Assembly: GCF_003130795.1 (NCBI RefSeq)
Contig: NZ_CP029356.1
Location: 1 to 64,000, forward strand
DNA from: Azospirillum thermophilum
GTDB lineage: Bacteria; Pseudomonadota; Alphaproteobacteria; Azospirillales; Azospirillaceae
Direction: 5' to 3'
Length of the DNA stretch: 64,000 bases
Shown: positions 36,051 to 45,584 of the stretch, in pieces
How the letters are laid out: every line of letters starts with the position of its first letter
Position numbering within the stretch: the first letter of the stretch is position 1
The notes under the pieces: generated by a model
The model's input: only the letters and a program-made list of their open reading frames with translations
Told to the model about the DNA's origin: nothing
Databases searched by the model: none
Translations under genes and position numbers: made by a program

Positions 36051-37181
36051 TCAGGTTTCCGGCTCAGGTTTCCGGCGGGCTTGGCGTCTCGCCCGTCGCG
36101 GCACCGATAACAGAACCCCGACAACCAGCAGGTGCGCCAGGGTCCAGGCCGCCGCCGCTCCCGCCATCGCGTCCAGCGGATCGAGCCAGCCGGCGGCCAG
36201 CCGCAACAGAGCCGCCACCAGCAGCAGGACGACCGCGGCCACCCCCGCCGGCGGCAGCCGCGTCGGCTCCGCCTCCCGCTGCAGGGTCGTGCGGATCATC
36301 ATCACGGCGATGATGATCCCCATCGCGGCGATCGCCAGCAAATGCCACCCCGCGGCATCGCCCCACCCCGGCAGCATCGTGACCCCCGCCAGGATCCAGC
36401 CGAACCCCAGCAGCAGATAGCCGAGGTGCAGGCTCCACAGGTCGGGCAGTTGCAGCACCGCCATGGTCCGCCAGCGCGCCAGCCTCGCCAGCGCGCTGGC
36501 ACCCGCCAGAAGCGCCCCGGCGGCCCCGGACAGGGGCAGCATGCCGGTGACGGCGCTCAGCAGGGCGACGGCCGCACCGATCCCGCCGACCAGCTCGATC
36601 CGCGGCTGGACGCGCTGGACCAGCAGCCCGCCCTGGGCCCGCAGGGCGCCGGCCGTCGCCGCCGGGATGACCCGGCCCCCCATGGCGAGCATCAGGCTCG
36701 CCACCAGCAGGAGTCCGACCGGCATCGGGCGCGGCGCCAGCAGACCCAGCTCCGCCGCCCAGAACAGCCCTTCCGCCAGGATGAAGGCGCCGATCAGCGG
36801 ACCGAACACGGCGTTGTGGCCGCTCTTGCTCGCGCGGAGAAAGGGCAGCCCGGCAATCACGAACAGCAGGATCGGGTAGGCGAGCGAGACCGGAAGCGCG
36901 ATGACCGCGGGAGCGCCGGCAAGCATGACCGCCCGTCCCGCGAGCCAGGCGAGAAACGTCGCCGCCAGGGTGACCGGCGTCAGCCGGGTCATCAGGAAGC
37001 CGCCGACGACCGCCAGCGCATAGCCGGCGATCATCTCATGGGCGTGGATCGCCGGGCTCCAGCCCATCGGCAGGATCCCGGCATAGCCGGCGACCCACAG
37101 CGGCACGGCCAGCGCGGCGTAGAGCGAGGCCGCGGCGAAGAACAGCCGGTGGCCGCTGATGGCGCGGGACGGCCGGTGCAT
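36051..37181 (-). CDS. nnrS: NnrS family heme/copper membrane protein
   Basis: 376 residues from the ATG at 37181, with about twelve hydrophobic segments. The motif PAIHAHEMIAGYALAVVGGFLMTRL near residues 45-70 and the SGHNAVFG and MGGRVIPA segments are typical of NnrS, which is found in denitrifiers and relieves nitric oxide stress by an incompletely known mechanism. It follows mogA by 26 bases on the minus strand. Neighbouring nos genes support the role. No clear ribosome site was seen, so the start is provisional. Confidence 0.85.
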   Translation of the reverse strand: MHRPSRAISGHRLFFAAASLYAALAVPLWVAGYAGILPMGWSPAIHAHEMIAGYALAVVGGFLMTRLTPVTLAATFLAWLAGRAVMLAGAPAVIALPVSLAYPILLFVIAGLPFLRASKSGHNAVFGPLIGAFILAEGLFWAAELGLLAPRPMPVGLLLVASLMLAMGGRVIPAATAGALRAQGGLLVQRVQPRIELVGGIGAAVALLSAVTGMLPLSGAAGALLAGASALARLARWRTMAVLQLPDLWSLHLGYLLLGFGWILAGVTMLPGWGDAAGWHLLAIAAMGIIIAVMMIRTTLQREAEPTRLPPAGVAAVVLLLVAALLRLAAGWLDPLDAMAGAAAAWTLAHLLVVGVLLSVPRRARRQARRKPEPET

Positions 37182-37207
37182 CGCCGCCGGCGCCGGAGTC
37201 CGCCCGG

Positions 37208-37747
37208 TCAGGATTTCGGCCGGAAGGCGCGGCAGACGGCCGGGTCGGTCTCGATCCGTCCGGCGCCGATCAGGTCGAGGCAGTAGGGAATCGCCGGGAA
37301 CACCGCCATCAGGCAGTCGTGGATGGCCGAGGGCTTGCCCGGCAGATTGACGATCAGGCTGCTGCCGCGGATGCCCGCGGTCTGGCGCGACAGGATCGCC
37401 GTCGGCACCACGGTCAGGCTGACCGAACGCATCAGTTCGCCGAAGCCCGGCATCATCTTCCGGCAGACCTGTTCGGTCGCCTCCGGCGTCACGTCGCGGG
37501 GCGCCGGGCCGGTGCCGCCGGTGGTGACGACCAGCCCGCAGCCGGCCTCGTCGCACAGCTCCGTCAGGGTGGCGGCGATCACGTCCAGCTCATCGGGGAT
37601 CACGCGCGGCACCGGCTCCCAGGGGGAGGCGATGATGCGCGTCAGCTCCTCCAGGATCGCCGGGCCGCCCTTGTCCTCATAGATGCCGCGGCTGGCGCGG
37701 TCCGACACGGTGACGATGCCGATCCTGACGGGGGAAAGCGTGGTCAT
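37208..37747 (-). CDS. mogA: Molybdopterin adenylyltransferase MogA
   Basis: 179 residues. MogA adenylylates molybdopterin before molybdenum insertion. The motifs VRIGIVTVSDRASRGIYEDKGGP, LVVTTGGTGPAPRDVTPEAT and SSLIVNLPGKPSAI are those of the MogA/MoaB family; the long GxxEDKGGP start favours MogA. Molybdenum cofactor serves nitrate reductases, which fits a denitrification neighbourhood, although no nar or nap gene is in view. It starts 13 bases after the ferritin-like gene stop and is probably cotranscribed with it and nnrS. Confidence 0.92.
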   Translation of the reverse strand: MTTLSPVRIGIVTVSDRASRGIYEDKGGPAILEELTRIIASPWEPVPRVIPDELDVIAATLTELCDEAGCGLVVTTGGTGPAPRDVTPEATEQVCRKMMPGFGELMRSVSLTVVPTAILSRQTAGIRGSSLIVNLPGKPSAIHDCLMAVFPAIPYCLDLIGAGRIETDPAVCRAFRPKS

Positions 37748-37760
37748 GGCGCAAAAAACC

Positions 37761-38651
37761 TCAATCTCGCGGAGAGGACATCAGGGAGAGGTGACGCACC
37801 GCAGTCTCCTGCAATCGCAGCGCCTCGCCCAGCACTGTTTCGTCGCCCGCACCCGCCGCGACATCGGCGAAGGTCTCGGCCAGCCGGTCCGACAGGGCGA
37901 AGGCGGCCTGCATCGCCTGCTCGACGCCGAAGGCACCCGCGGATCCGGCCGCGTTGCCCGCGGAAGGCGAGCGGCAAAGCGCCCTCTCCTCCTCCGCGAT
38001 GCGCGACAGCAGGTCGGCCCGCTGCGAGTCGCCCAGCGCGGCGAGCCGGGCGGCGAGCGCGGCATGCTCTGCCGCCGCCGCCGACAGCAGGCCGGCCGCC
38101 AGCCGGTCGAACTCCGCCGCCGACTGCGGCCGGACGACCTGCGGCAGTTCCCCCCGCTCGCGCCGGTAGGCCTTGCGCCGCTCCCGCCGCAGCAGGGCGG
38201 CGTGGCGCAGTTCCTCGGCCGCCAGCGACTCGGCATGGCGCCGCACCGCCTCGTCGGCCGTTCCCGCACTGATGTAGCTGTAGAAGGCGAAGGCGCGCTG
38301 CTCGTTCAGCACGGCGAGCGACAGCGCCTGGTAGGGCGTCAGCCGGGTCCGCTCCGTCAGCTCCTCCCAGGACTGCGCGATGTCCGGCGGCAGGCGCCAG
38401 ACGAAGGCCGGCGCATCCGGGGCGGCGAGGCCGAGCTCCTGCGCCCAGCCGTCGACCGCGTCGACATGGTCCTCCTCCTCCGCCATCAGGGCGCGGAAGG
38501 TCGCCGCGGCCTCCCCCTCGCCCCGCCGGTCCATCAGGTCGGCGAGCAGCCGGTAGCGCCTGACCGCCTCGACCTCCAGCGCCAGGGCGATTCCCAGAAG
38601 CTCGTCCAGGCGGTCGACCGATCCTTGCGGTTCCTGATGCAGCAGCGGCAT
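37761..38651 (-). CDS. Ferritin-like (rubrerythrin-type) di-iron protein
   Basis: 296 residues and almost entirely helical. Candidate di-iron ligands form two four-helix sets: E26/E28 (ALALEVEAVRRY) with E60-D61-H62 (EEEDHVDAV), and E117 or so in VLNEQRAFAFY with the E-E-L-R-H motif in AAEELRHAALL. It therefore looks like a ferritin-like domain. The first gene of a minus-strand row with mogA and nnrS, divergent from nosR. The FNR-type box at 38732 lies about 80 bases upstream of this start, so it may be induced with the nos genes. Function unknown; iron storage, peroxide handling or cofactor repair are options. Confidence 0.75.
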   Translation of the reverse strand: MPLLHQEPQGSVDRLDELLGIALALEVEAVRRYRLLADLMDRRGEGEAAATFRALMAEEEDHVDAVDGWAQELGLAAPDAPAFVWRLPPDIAQSWEELTERTRLTPYQALSLAVLNEQRAFAFYSYISAGTADEAVRRHAESLAAEELRHAALLRRERRKAYRRERGELPQVVRPQSAAEFDRLAAGLLSAAAAEHAALAARLAALGDSQRADLLSRIAEEERALCRSPSAGNAAGSAGAFGVEQAMQAAFALSDRLAETFADVAAGAGDETVLGEALRLQETAVRHLSLMSSPRD

Positions 38652-38731
38652 GGGGCCGATCTCCAGGCTGGATTGACGCGCGCACCGCGCGCATTGGCAC
38701 CAAAGAATGATGAAAAATACTTTCGTCTGAA

Positions 38732-38745
38732 TTGATCACGGTCAA
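38732..38745. promoter_or_regulatory. FNR/NNR-type box between the ferritin-like gene and nosR
   Basis: TTGATCACGGTCAA, matching TTGAT-N4-GTCAA of the CRP/FNR superfamily. It lies 120 bases upstream of the nosR start and 80 bases upstream of the divergent ferritin-like gene, so it can serve either or both. Confidence 0.78.
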
Positions 38746-38865
38746 GACATCCGCCGCGGATTTGCGGTTCCCTTGGCTCAGAGAGGGGCGGAGCGCCGGA
38801 TATAGCCGAAAGCTATACCCGATAGAGCCGTTCGCGCGAAAAAACAAAACCAGACGGCAGCAGAA

Positions 38866-41139
38866 ATGGCTGAATACTCCTGGGCAACACTGCGCGCGAT
38901 TTGCGCCATGATTGTGATGACGATTGCAGTTGCGATCGGCACGCAACCGGCGAACGCAAAGCAGGAACAGTATCTCGGCCAGTATATTGGAAAGGTGCAG
39001 CCGTCCGATCTGGTGCCGGGTGCCGACCGCTTTGGATCGCCCAAGCCGGAGGTGCCGGTCGTTCCCGTCTACAAGGGCGACACGCTGGCCGGCCATGCCT
39101 ATCTGACCTCCGACTTCGTCAACACGACCGGCTATTCGGGCCGCCCCATCCATGTGCTGGTCGGTCTGAAGCCGGACGGCACCGTCGCCGGCGCCAGGAT
39201 GGTCGACCATCACGAGCCGATCGTGCTGATCGGCATCCCGCCGGCGCGGATCAACGCCTTCATCGACGGCTATGTCGGCAAGAACGTCCTGACGCTGGCC
39301 TCGCAGAGCGCTGCCACCCCGCCGGTGGACATCGTCTCGGGCGCCACGGTAACCGTGATGGTGATCGGCGACTCGATCATCCGCTCCGGCAAGAAGGTGA
39401 TGCAGGCGCTCGGCTCGGCCACCGCCGAGGCCGCGCCGAAGGAGGTGAGGAGCCTCGACCTCTCCAAGTCCGGGATCGAGGACTGGCAGACCCTGGTCGG
39501 CGACGGTTCGGTGCGGCGCCTGCTGCTGACGGTCGGCGAGGTGAACGCCGCCTTCGAGCGCACCGGCAAGGCCGAGGCCATCGCGCGTCCGGAACCCGGC
39601 AGCCCCGACGAGCCCTTCATCGAGCTCTACGCCGCCCTCGCCACCATCCCCACCATCGGCCGCTCGCTGCTCGGCGACGCCGAGTACCAGGCGCTGACCC
39701 AGCGACTGAAACCCGGCCAGCACGCGATCGTCGTCGCCGCCCAGGGCCGCTATTCCTTCAAGGGGTCGGGCTACGTGCGCGGCGGCATCTTCGACCGGTT
39801 CGAGCTGGTGCAGAGCGAGGGCTCGGTCCGCTTCCGCGACAAGACCCACAAGCGCCTCGGTTCGCTGGCCGCGGCCGGCACCCCGGATTTCCCGGAGATC
39901 GGCCTGTTCGTCCTGCCCGAAGGATCGGAGTTCGATCCGGCGGAGCCGTGGCGCCTGCAGCTTCTGGTCCAACGCGCCACCGCCGCCCTCGACAAGGCCT
40001 TCGTCACCTTCGACCTCGGCTACCAGCCGCCCGAGAAGTACCTGAAGATCGAGCGCGTGGCCGCCCCGGCCGCCCCGGCCGCCGCCGCCATGGCCGCACC
40101 GCAGGCCGTCTCCGATCCGGTGGAGCCCGAGGCGACCGGCGAGACGCCGCTGTGGCAGCGCATCTGGCAGAACCGCCTCGTCGACATCGCCATCCTGATC
40201 GCCGCGATCACGCTGCTGACCGCAATCTTCTTCTTCCAGGACCAGCTCGTGAAACGCCCGGTCCTCTACGACCGGCTGCGTACCGGCTTCCTGGTCTTCA
40301 CGCTGATTTGGCTCGGCTGGTACGCCACGGCGCAGATCTCGGTCGTCAACATCCTGACCTTCGCCAACGCGCTACGCACCGACTTCCGCTGGGACTACTT
40401 CCTGATGGACCCGCTGGTGTTCATCCTGTGGTTCTCGGTGGCGGCCTCGCTGCTGTTCTGGGGGCGCGGCGCCTTCTGCGGCTGGCTCTGCCCCTTCGGC
40501 GCCCTGCAGGAACTGGCCTCCAAGGCGGCGAAGCGGCTGGGCGTGCGCCAGATCACCGTCCCCTTCGCCCTGCACCAGCGCCTGTGGCCGATCAAGTACA
40601 TGATCTTCCTGCTGCTGTTCGGCCTGTCGCTCTATTCGCTGGCGACGGCGGAGAAGGCGGCGGAGGTCGAGCCCTTCAAGACCGCGATCATCCTGCACTT
40701 CATCCGCGACTGGTGGTTCGTCCTGTTCGCGGTGGCGCTGCTCGCCGCCGGGCTGTTCATCGAGCGCTTCTTCTGCCGCTACCTCTGCCCGCTCGGGGCG
40801 GCGCTCGCCATCCCCGGCCGCATGCGGATGTTCGACTGGCTGCTGCGCTACAAGGAATGCGGCAACCCCTGCCGGCGCTGCGCCAACGAGTGCCCGGTAC
40901 AGGCGATCCACCCGGACGGGTCGATCAACCCCAACGAATGCATCCAGTGCCTCCACTGCCAGGTGCTCTACCACCACGACCGCAAATGCCCGGTGGTGAT
41001 CCAGAAGCGCCTGAAGCGGGAGCGCCGCAACGCTACGCCGCAGGACGGCGAGCCGGCATCCGTGCCGAAGCCCCGCTCCGCCGTCCTGTCCACCGATCCT
41101 GCCACCGGGCACCTGTCCGCCCGGCCGGAAGGAGCCTGA
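38866..41139 (+). CDS. nosR: NosR, flavoprotein/Fe-S regulator of N2O reduction
   Basis: 757 residues. NosR supports nosZ expression and electron supply to NosZ. A signal-like helix (about 8-25) precedes a periplasmic FMN-binding domain, with the flavin-linking threonine T161 in VSGATVTVM. A cluster of membrane helices follows from about residue 445. The cytoplasmic C-terminus has polyferredoxin motifs starting at C665 (CGNPCRRCANECP, then CIQCLHC), and membrane-adjacent CGWLCPFGA and CRYLCPLGA segments. The start ATG is at 38866. First gene of the nos operon, 72 bases before nosZ, and preceded by an FNR-type box. Confidence 0.97.
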   Translation: MAEYSWATLRAICAMIVMTIAVAIGTQPANAKQEQYLGQYIGKVQPSDLVPGADRFGSPKPEVPVVPVYKGDTLAGHAYLTSDFVNTTGYSGRPIHVLVGLKPDGTVAGARMVDHHEPIVLIGIPPARINAFIDGYVGKNVLTLASQSAATPPVDIVSGATVTVMVIGDSIIRSGKKVMQALGSATAEAAPKEVRSLDLSKSGIEDWQTLVGDGSVRRLLLTVGEVNAAFERTGKAEAIARPEPGSPDEPFIELYAALATIPTIGRSLLGDAEYQALTQRLKPGQHAIVVAAQGRYSFKGSGYVRGGIFDRFELVQSEGSVRFRDKTHKRLGSLAAAGTPDFPEIGLFVLPEGSEFDPAEPWRLQLLVQRATAALDKAFVTFDLGYQPPEKYLKIERVAAPAAPAAAAMAAPQAVSDPVEPEATGETPLWQRIWQNRLVDIAILIAAITLLTAIFFFQDQLVKRPVLYDRLRTGFLVFTLIWLGWYATAQISVVNILTFANALRTDFRWDYFLMDPLVFILWFSVAASLLFWGRGAFCGWLCPFGALQELASKAAKRLGVRQITVPFALHQRLWPIKYMIFLLLFGLSLYSLATAEKAAEVEPFKTAIILHFIRDWWFVLFAVALLAAGLFIERFFCRYLCPLGAALAIPGRMRMFDWLLRYKECGNPCRRCANECPVQAIHPDGSINPNECIQCLHCQVLYHHDRKCPVVIQKRLKRERRNATPQDGEPASVPKPRSAVLSTDPATGHLSARPEGA

Positions 41140-41211
41140 CCCCCAGCGGGTCCATCCACAAGAGCCCTTCGGAAGGGACCTTCCCACCAGGGACATCATT
41201 AGGAGCAGAGA

Positions 41212-43155
41212 ATGTCGAAAGAGATGGCGAAGCAGACGGGCGTGAACCGTCGCGACCTGCTGGGCGGGACGGCGAAGGCGGCGGCTCTCGCCGGTCTTGC
41301 CGGTGCCGTTGGCGGCGCTGCGGCGACCGGCATCGGCGGCAACCTGCTGGGCGCGTCGTCCGCCAGCGCGGCGACCGCGGCCCCGGGCAAGCAGGCCTAC
41401 GAGGTCAAGCCCGGCGACCTCGACGAATACTACGTCTTCCATTCCGGCGGCCATTCGGGCGAGCTGCGCATCCTCGGCCTTCCCAGCATGCGCGAGCTGC
41501 ACCGCATCCCGGTGTTCAACCGCTGCAGCGCCTCGGGCTGGGGCCTCACCAACGAGAGCCGCAAGATCCTGACCGAAGGCCTGTCGGAGGAGACCCGGAA
41601 GTATCTGGCGAACCACGGCGGCAACTGGCTGAACGGCGACCTGCACCACCCGCACATGTCCTTCACGGACGGCACCTATGACGGGCGCTACATCTTCGTG
41701 AACGACAAGGCGAACACCCGCGTCGCCCGCATCCGGGCCGACATCATGAAGGTCGACAAGGTCATCGAGATCCCGAACGTCTCGGCGATCCACGGCCTGC
41801 GCCTGCAGAAGTACCCGCGCACCGGCTACGTCTTCGCCAACGCCGAGCAACTGATCCCGTCGCCCAACGACGGCAGGAACATCGACCCGAAGAAGTACCG
41901 CACCCACTTCTCGGCCATCGACGGCGACACCATGAAGGTGGCATGGCAGGTGCTGGTGGACGGCAACCTCGACAACACCGAGGCCGACTACCAGGGCAAG
42001 TACGCCTACTCCACCTGCTACAACTCCGAGGCCGGCGTCACCACGGCGGAGATGACGGCGAACGAGCAGGACTGGATCGTCGTCTTCAACATCAAGCGCA
42101 TCGAAGAGGCGGTGAAGGCCGGCAAGGCCCAGATCGTCAACGGCGTGCCGGTGGTCGACGGCCGTCACGGCTCGCCCTTCACCCGCTACGTGCCGATCCC
42201 CAACAGCCCGCACGGCATCAACGCCGCGCCGGACGGGATCCACGTCACCGTCAACGGCAAGCTGTCGCCGACGGTGTCGGTGATGGACGTGCGCCTGCTG
42301 GACGACCTGTTCGACGACAGGATCAAGCCGCGCGACGTCATCGTCGCGGAGCCGCAGGTCGGCCTCGGCCCGCTGCACACCGCCTATGACGGCCGCGGCA
42401 ACGCCTACACCACCCTGTTCCTCGACAGCCAGGTTGTGAAGTGGAACATCGACAAGGCCCGCCGCGCCTTCAAGGGCGAGAAGGTCGACCCGATCGTCCA
42501 GAAGCTCGACGTCCACTACCAGCCGGGCCATCTGCACTCCTCGATGGGCCAGACCAAGGAGGCAGACGGCAAGTGGCTGATCGTGCTGAACAAGTTCTCC
42601 AAGGACCGCTTCCTCAACGTCGGACCGAGCAAGCCGGAGAACGACCAGCTCATCGACATCTCGGGCGACGAGATGAAGCTGGTGCATGACGGCCCGACCT
42701 ATGCCGAACCGCACGACACGCTGATCGTCCACCGCTCCAAGGTGAATCCGAAGAGCATCTTCACCCGCGACGACCCGATGTGGGAGGACGCCCGCCAGCA
42801 GGCCAAGAAGGACGGCGTGGTGCTGGAGGACGACGCCAAGGTCATCCGTGACGGCAACAAGGTCCGCGTCTACATGTGGCAGCGCGCCCCCGCCTTCGGG
42901 CTGGAGGAGTTCACGGTCAAGCAGGGCGACGAGGTCACCGTCTACATCACCAACATGGACGATGTGGACGACCTGACGCACGGCTTCACGCTCAGCAACC
43001 ACGGCATCGCCATGGAGATCGGGCCGCAGCAGACCTCCTCGGTGACCTTCGTCGCCGAGCGGCCGGGCGTGCACTGGTACTACTGCCAGTGGTTCTGCCA
43101 TGCCCTGCACATGGAGATGGGCGGCCGCATGATCGTCGAGCCGCGCAACACCTGA
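41212..43155 (+). CDS. nosZ: Nitrous oxide reductase
   Basis: Reduces N2O to N2 in the periplasm. 647 residues. The Tat signal has R13-R14 in NRRDLLGG, which marks the clade I, Tat-exported type. Residues about 70-540 form the seven-bladed propeller holding the CuZ centre, with histidine-rich segments such as [18 protein letters not shown] and EPHDTL. The cupredoxin domain carries the CuA site, with C625, C629, H633 and M636 in [12 protein letters not shown]. All expected ligands are present, so the enzyme should be active. Start ATG at 41212 follows AGGAGCAGA. Followed by a strong hairpin before nosD. Confidence 0.98.
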   Translation: MSKEMAKQTGVNRRDLLGGTAKAAALAGLAGAVGGAAATGIGGNLLGASSASAATAAPGKQAYEVKPGDLDEYYVFHSGGHSGELRILGLPSMRELHRIPVFNRCSASGWGLTNESRKILTEGLSEETRKYLANHGGNWLNGDLHHPHMSFTDGTYDGRYIFVNDKANTRVARIRADIMKVDKVIEIPNVSAIHGLRLQKYPRTGYVFANAEQLIPSPNDGRNIDPKKYRTHFSAIDGDTMKVAWQVLVDGNLDNTEADYQGKYAYSTCYNSEAGVTTAEMTANEQDWIVVFNIKRIEEAVKAGKAQIVNGVPVVDGRHGSPFTRYVPIPNSPHGINAAPDGIHVTVNGKLSPTVSVMDVRLLDDLFDDRIKPRDVIVAEPQVGLGPLHTAYDGRGNAYTTLFLDSQVVKWNIDKARRAFKGEKVDPIVQKLDVHYQPGHLHSSMGQTKEADGKWLIVLNKFSKDRFLNVGPSKPENDQLIDISGDEMKLVHDGPTYAEPHDTLIVHRSKVNPKSIFTRDDPMWEDARQQAKKDGVVLEDDAKVIRDGNKVRVYMWQRAPAFGLEEFTVKQGDEVTVYITNMDDVDDLTHGFTLSNHGIAMEIGPQQTSSVTFVAERPGVHWYYCQWFCHALHMEMGGRMIVEPRNT

Positions 43156-43163
43156 CGTGCTCC

Positions 43164-43194
43164 GGCCCTCCCGTCCCGTAAGGGCGGGAGGGCC
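43164..43194 (+). other. Hairpin between nosZ and nosD
   Basis: A 10-bp stem (GGCCCTCCCG / CGGGAGGGCC, 11-base loop) 8 bases after the nosZ stop, with no T-run. It could protect the nosZ message from 3' decay or partly stop transcription, so that NosZ is made in excess of the maturation proteins. Confidence 0.6.
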
Positions 43195-43224
43195 CCCTCC
43201 GCCAACAGCCCCGGTGCCCCGCCC

Positions 43225-44622
43225 ATGACCGCCCGCTTCCCGCTCTCCCTCCTTCTCGGCACTGCCCTGGCGGCGCTCGCGTCCGCCCAGGCGACGGCGG
43301 CCACGGTCACCGTCGCCCCGGGAGAGCTGGAGGGGGCGCTCGCCGCCGCGGCGGCGGGCGATACGCTGGTGCTCGCCCCCGGCACCCACGCCGGCGGTCT
43401 CGCCATCGACAAGCCCGTCACGCTGGCCGGGCAGCCGGGGGCGGTGATCGACGGCGGCGGCCGCGGAAGCGTTCTCACCATCAACGCCCCCGACGTGACC
43501 GTCCGGGGGATGGAGGTGCGCAACTCCGGCCTGTCGCTGTTCGAGCAGAACACCGGCATCTTCCTCAACAAGGAGGCCCACCGCTCGGTCATCGAGGACA
43601 ACCGGCTGCGGGACAACCTGATCGGCATCTATGTCTGGGGCGCCAACGACGTGATGGTCCGGCGCAACGACGTCGTCGGCCGCACCGACCTGCGCGTCTC
43701 CGAACGCGGCAACGGCATCCAGATCTGGAACGCGCCGGGCACCAGGATCCTGGACAACCGCGTCACCGACGGGCGCGACGGCATCTTCACCACGACCTCG
43801 AAGAGGAACGTCTTCGCCCGCAACCGGTTCGAGCGGGTGCGCTTCGCCGTCCACTACATGTACACGAACGACTCGGAGATCGCCGACAACGTCTCGATCG
43901 GCAACAATGTCGGTTTCGCGATCATGTACTCGAACAACCTGGTCATCCGGAACAACCGTTCCCGGGGCGACCAGGAGCACGGGCTCCTGCTGAACTACGC
44001 CAACAGCTCGCTCATCGAAGGCAACCTGATCGACGGCCGGTTCGCCGCCGGCCAGACGCTGCAGACCGAGGTGGCGGCCGACAAGGACATGCCGGTCGCC
44101 GGCGACGGTCCGGCCGAGGGCAAGCGGTTCGGCACCTGGAAATGCGTCTTCATCTACAACGCCAACAAGAACCGCCTGACCGGCAACCGGTTCGAGGGCT
44201 GCGAGATCGGCGTCCACTTCACCGCGGGATCGGAGCGCAACGCGATGACCGGCAACGCCTTCATCGGCAACCGCACCCAGGTGAAGTATGTCGGCACCCG
44301 CCATCTCGACTGGTCGGAGAAGGGGCGCGGCAACTACTGGTCGGACAATGCCGCCTTCGACCTGAACGGCGACGGCATCGCGGACGAGGCCTACCGGCCG
44401 AACGACGTGGTCGACCGCGTCATGTGGGCCTACCCGTCGGCCAAGCTGCTGATGAACAGCCCCGGCATCCAGGTGATCCGCTGGGCGCAGAAGCAGTTCC
44501 CCGCCCTTCATCCCGGCGGCGTGATCGACAGCGCGCCGCTGATGGCGCCCCCAGCCGTCCAGGCGGCGTCCGCGGTCCCGACCACGCAGTTCCCGACCAT
44601 TCAGGCGGCCGAGAGGAAATGA
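43225..44622 (+). CDS. nosD: NosD, periplasmic copper maturation protein
   Basis: 465 residues with a Sec signal peptide ending near residue 27. The body is a right-handed parallel beta-helix built of repeated N-rich turns (EDNRLRDN, RRNDVVGR, IRNNRSRGD, EGNLIDGR, TGNRFEG, TGNAFIGN), the carbohydrate-binding/CASH pattern of NosD. With NosF and NosY it forms the ABC-type complex needed to assemble the CuZ centre of NosZ. The ATG at 43225 follows the nosZ hairpin. Its stop is 3 bases before the nosF start. Confidence 0.95.
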   Translation: MTARFPLSLLLGTALAALASAQATAATVTVAPGELEGALAAAAAGDTLVLAPGTHAGGLAIDKPVTLAGQPGAVIDGGGRGSVLTINAPDVTVRGMEVRNSGLSLFEQNTGIFLNKEAHRSVIEDNRLRDNLIGIYVWGANDVMVRRNDVVGRTDLRVSERGNGIQIWNAPGTRILDNRVTDGRDGIFTTTSKRNVFARNRFERVRFAVHYMYTNDSEIADNVSIGNNVGFAIMYSNNLVIRNNRSRGDQEHGLLLNYANSSLIEGNLIDGRFAAGQTLQTEVAADKDMPVAGDGPAEGKRFGTWKCVFIYNANKNRLTGNRFEGCEIGVHFTAGSERNAMTGNAFIGNRTQVKYVGTRHLDWSEKGRGNYWSDNAAFDLNGDGIADEAYRPNDVVDRVMWAYPSAKLLMNSPGIQVIRWAQKQFPALHPGGVIDSAPLMAPPAVQAASAVPTTQFPTIQAAERK

Positions 44623-44624
44623 CC

Positions 44625-45584
44625 ATGACCGCTCCCGTGAACGACGATGCGGCCACGATCCGCGTCGAGGGCGTCTCCAAGCGCTATGGCGACCAGTATG
44701 CGGTGCGCGAGGTCGACCTGACCATGGCGCCGGGTGAGTGCGTCGCCATGGTCGGGCACAACGGCGCCGGCAAGAGCTCGCTGATCAAGCTGATGCTCGG
44801 CCTGACGACGCCGACCGAGGGCGGCATCCGCGTGCTGGGCGGCGATCCGTCGAGCGCCGCCGCCTCCCACATCCGCCGCCAGGTCGGCTTCCTGCCGGAG
44901 AATGTCGCCTTCCATCCGAACATGACCGGGCGCGAGACGCTGGACTTCTACGCGAAGCTGAAGGGCGCGCCGCGCCACGGGAACGATGCGCTGTTCGAGC
45001 GCGTCGGGCTGGAGCCGGCCGCCGTGAAGCGGCGCGTCGGCACCTACTCCAAGGGCATGCGGCAGCGCCTCGCGCTCGCCCAGGCGCTGCTCGGCGGGCC
45101 GAAGGTGCTGTTCCTCGACGAGCCGACGACCGGCCTCGACCCCGCGTTGCGGCAGAGCTTCTACGAGATCGTCGGCCATCTGCGCGACGCCGGCACCACC
45201 GTGCTGCTGTGCAGCCATGCCCTGACGGAACTGGAAGGGCAGGCCGACCGCGTCGTCGTGATGAACCGCGGGCGCAAGGTCGCCGACGGCTCCCTCGCCA
45301 CCCTGCGCAGCCTCGCGCAGCTTCCGGTGCGCATCCGCCTCACCCTGCCGTCGGGCGACATCGACACGCTGGCGGCCCGCATCGGCGAAGGGGCCTCCGT
45401 CACCCGGCTGGCCGGCGGCGTGGTGGAACTGGCCTGCGCCAACGACGACAAGGTGGACCTCGTCCGCCGCATCTCCTGCGACGGGCCGCCGGCCAGCCGC
45501 CTGGACATCGCCGACATCGAGATCGTCCAGCCCAGCCTGGACGAGATGTACGCCCACTTCCTGCGCCGGGAGGCAGCGGAATGA
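44625..45584 (+). CDS. nosF: NosF, ATPase of the NosDFY complex
   Basis: 319 residues from the ATG at 44625, which has GAGAGGA 7 bases upstream; another ATG at 44619 overlaps the nosD stop but is too close to that site. Walker A is GHNGAGKSS (residues 44-52), the signature YSKGMRQR, Walker B VLFLDEPTTGLD and the H-loop CSHALTE. It drives the conformational cycle of NosDFY in NosZ copper-site assembly. The stop overlaps nosY. Confidence 0.95.
   Translation: MTAPVNDDAATIRVEGVSKRYGDQYAVREVDLTMAPGECVAMVGHNGAGKSSLIKLMLGLTTPTEGGIRVLGGDPSSAAASHIRRQVGFLPENVAFHPNMTGRETLDFYAKLKGAPRHGNDALFERVGLEPAAVKRRVGTYSKGMRQRLALAQALLGGPKVLFLDEPTTGLDPALRQSFYEIVGHLRDAGTTVLLCSHALTELEGQADRVVVMNRGRKVADGSLATLRSLAQLPVRIRLTLPSGDIDTLAARIGEGASVTRLAGGVVELACANDDKVDLVRRISCDGPPASRLDIADIEIVQPSLDEMYAHFLRREAAE

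Noticed and set aside
40372..44511. Open frame of about 1380 codons on the minus strand across nosR, nosZ and nosD
   Set aside because: It is antisense to three clear nos genes, is rich in H, D, R, V and A as expected from the shadow of GC-rich codons, and has no ribosome site or domain.
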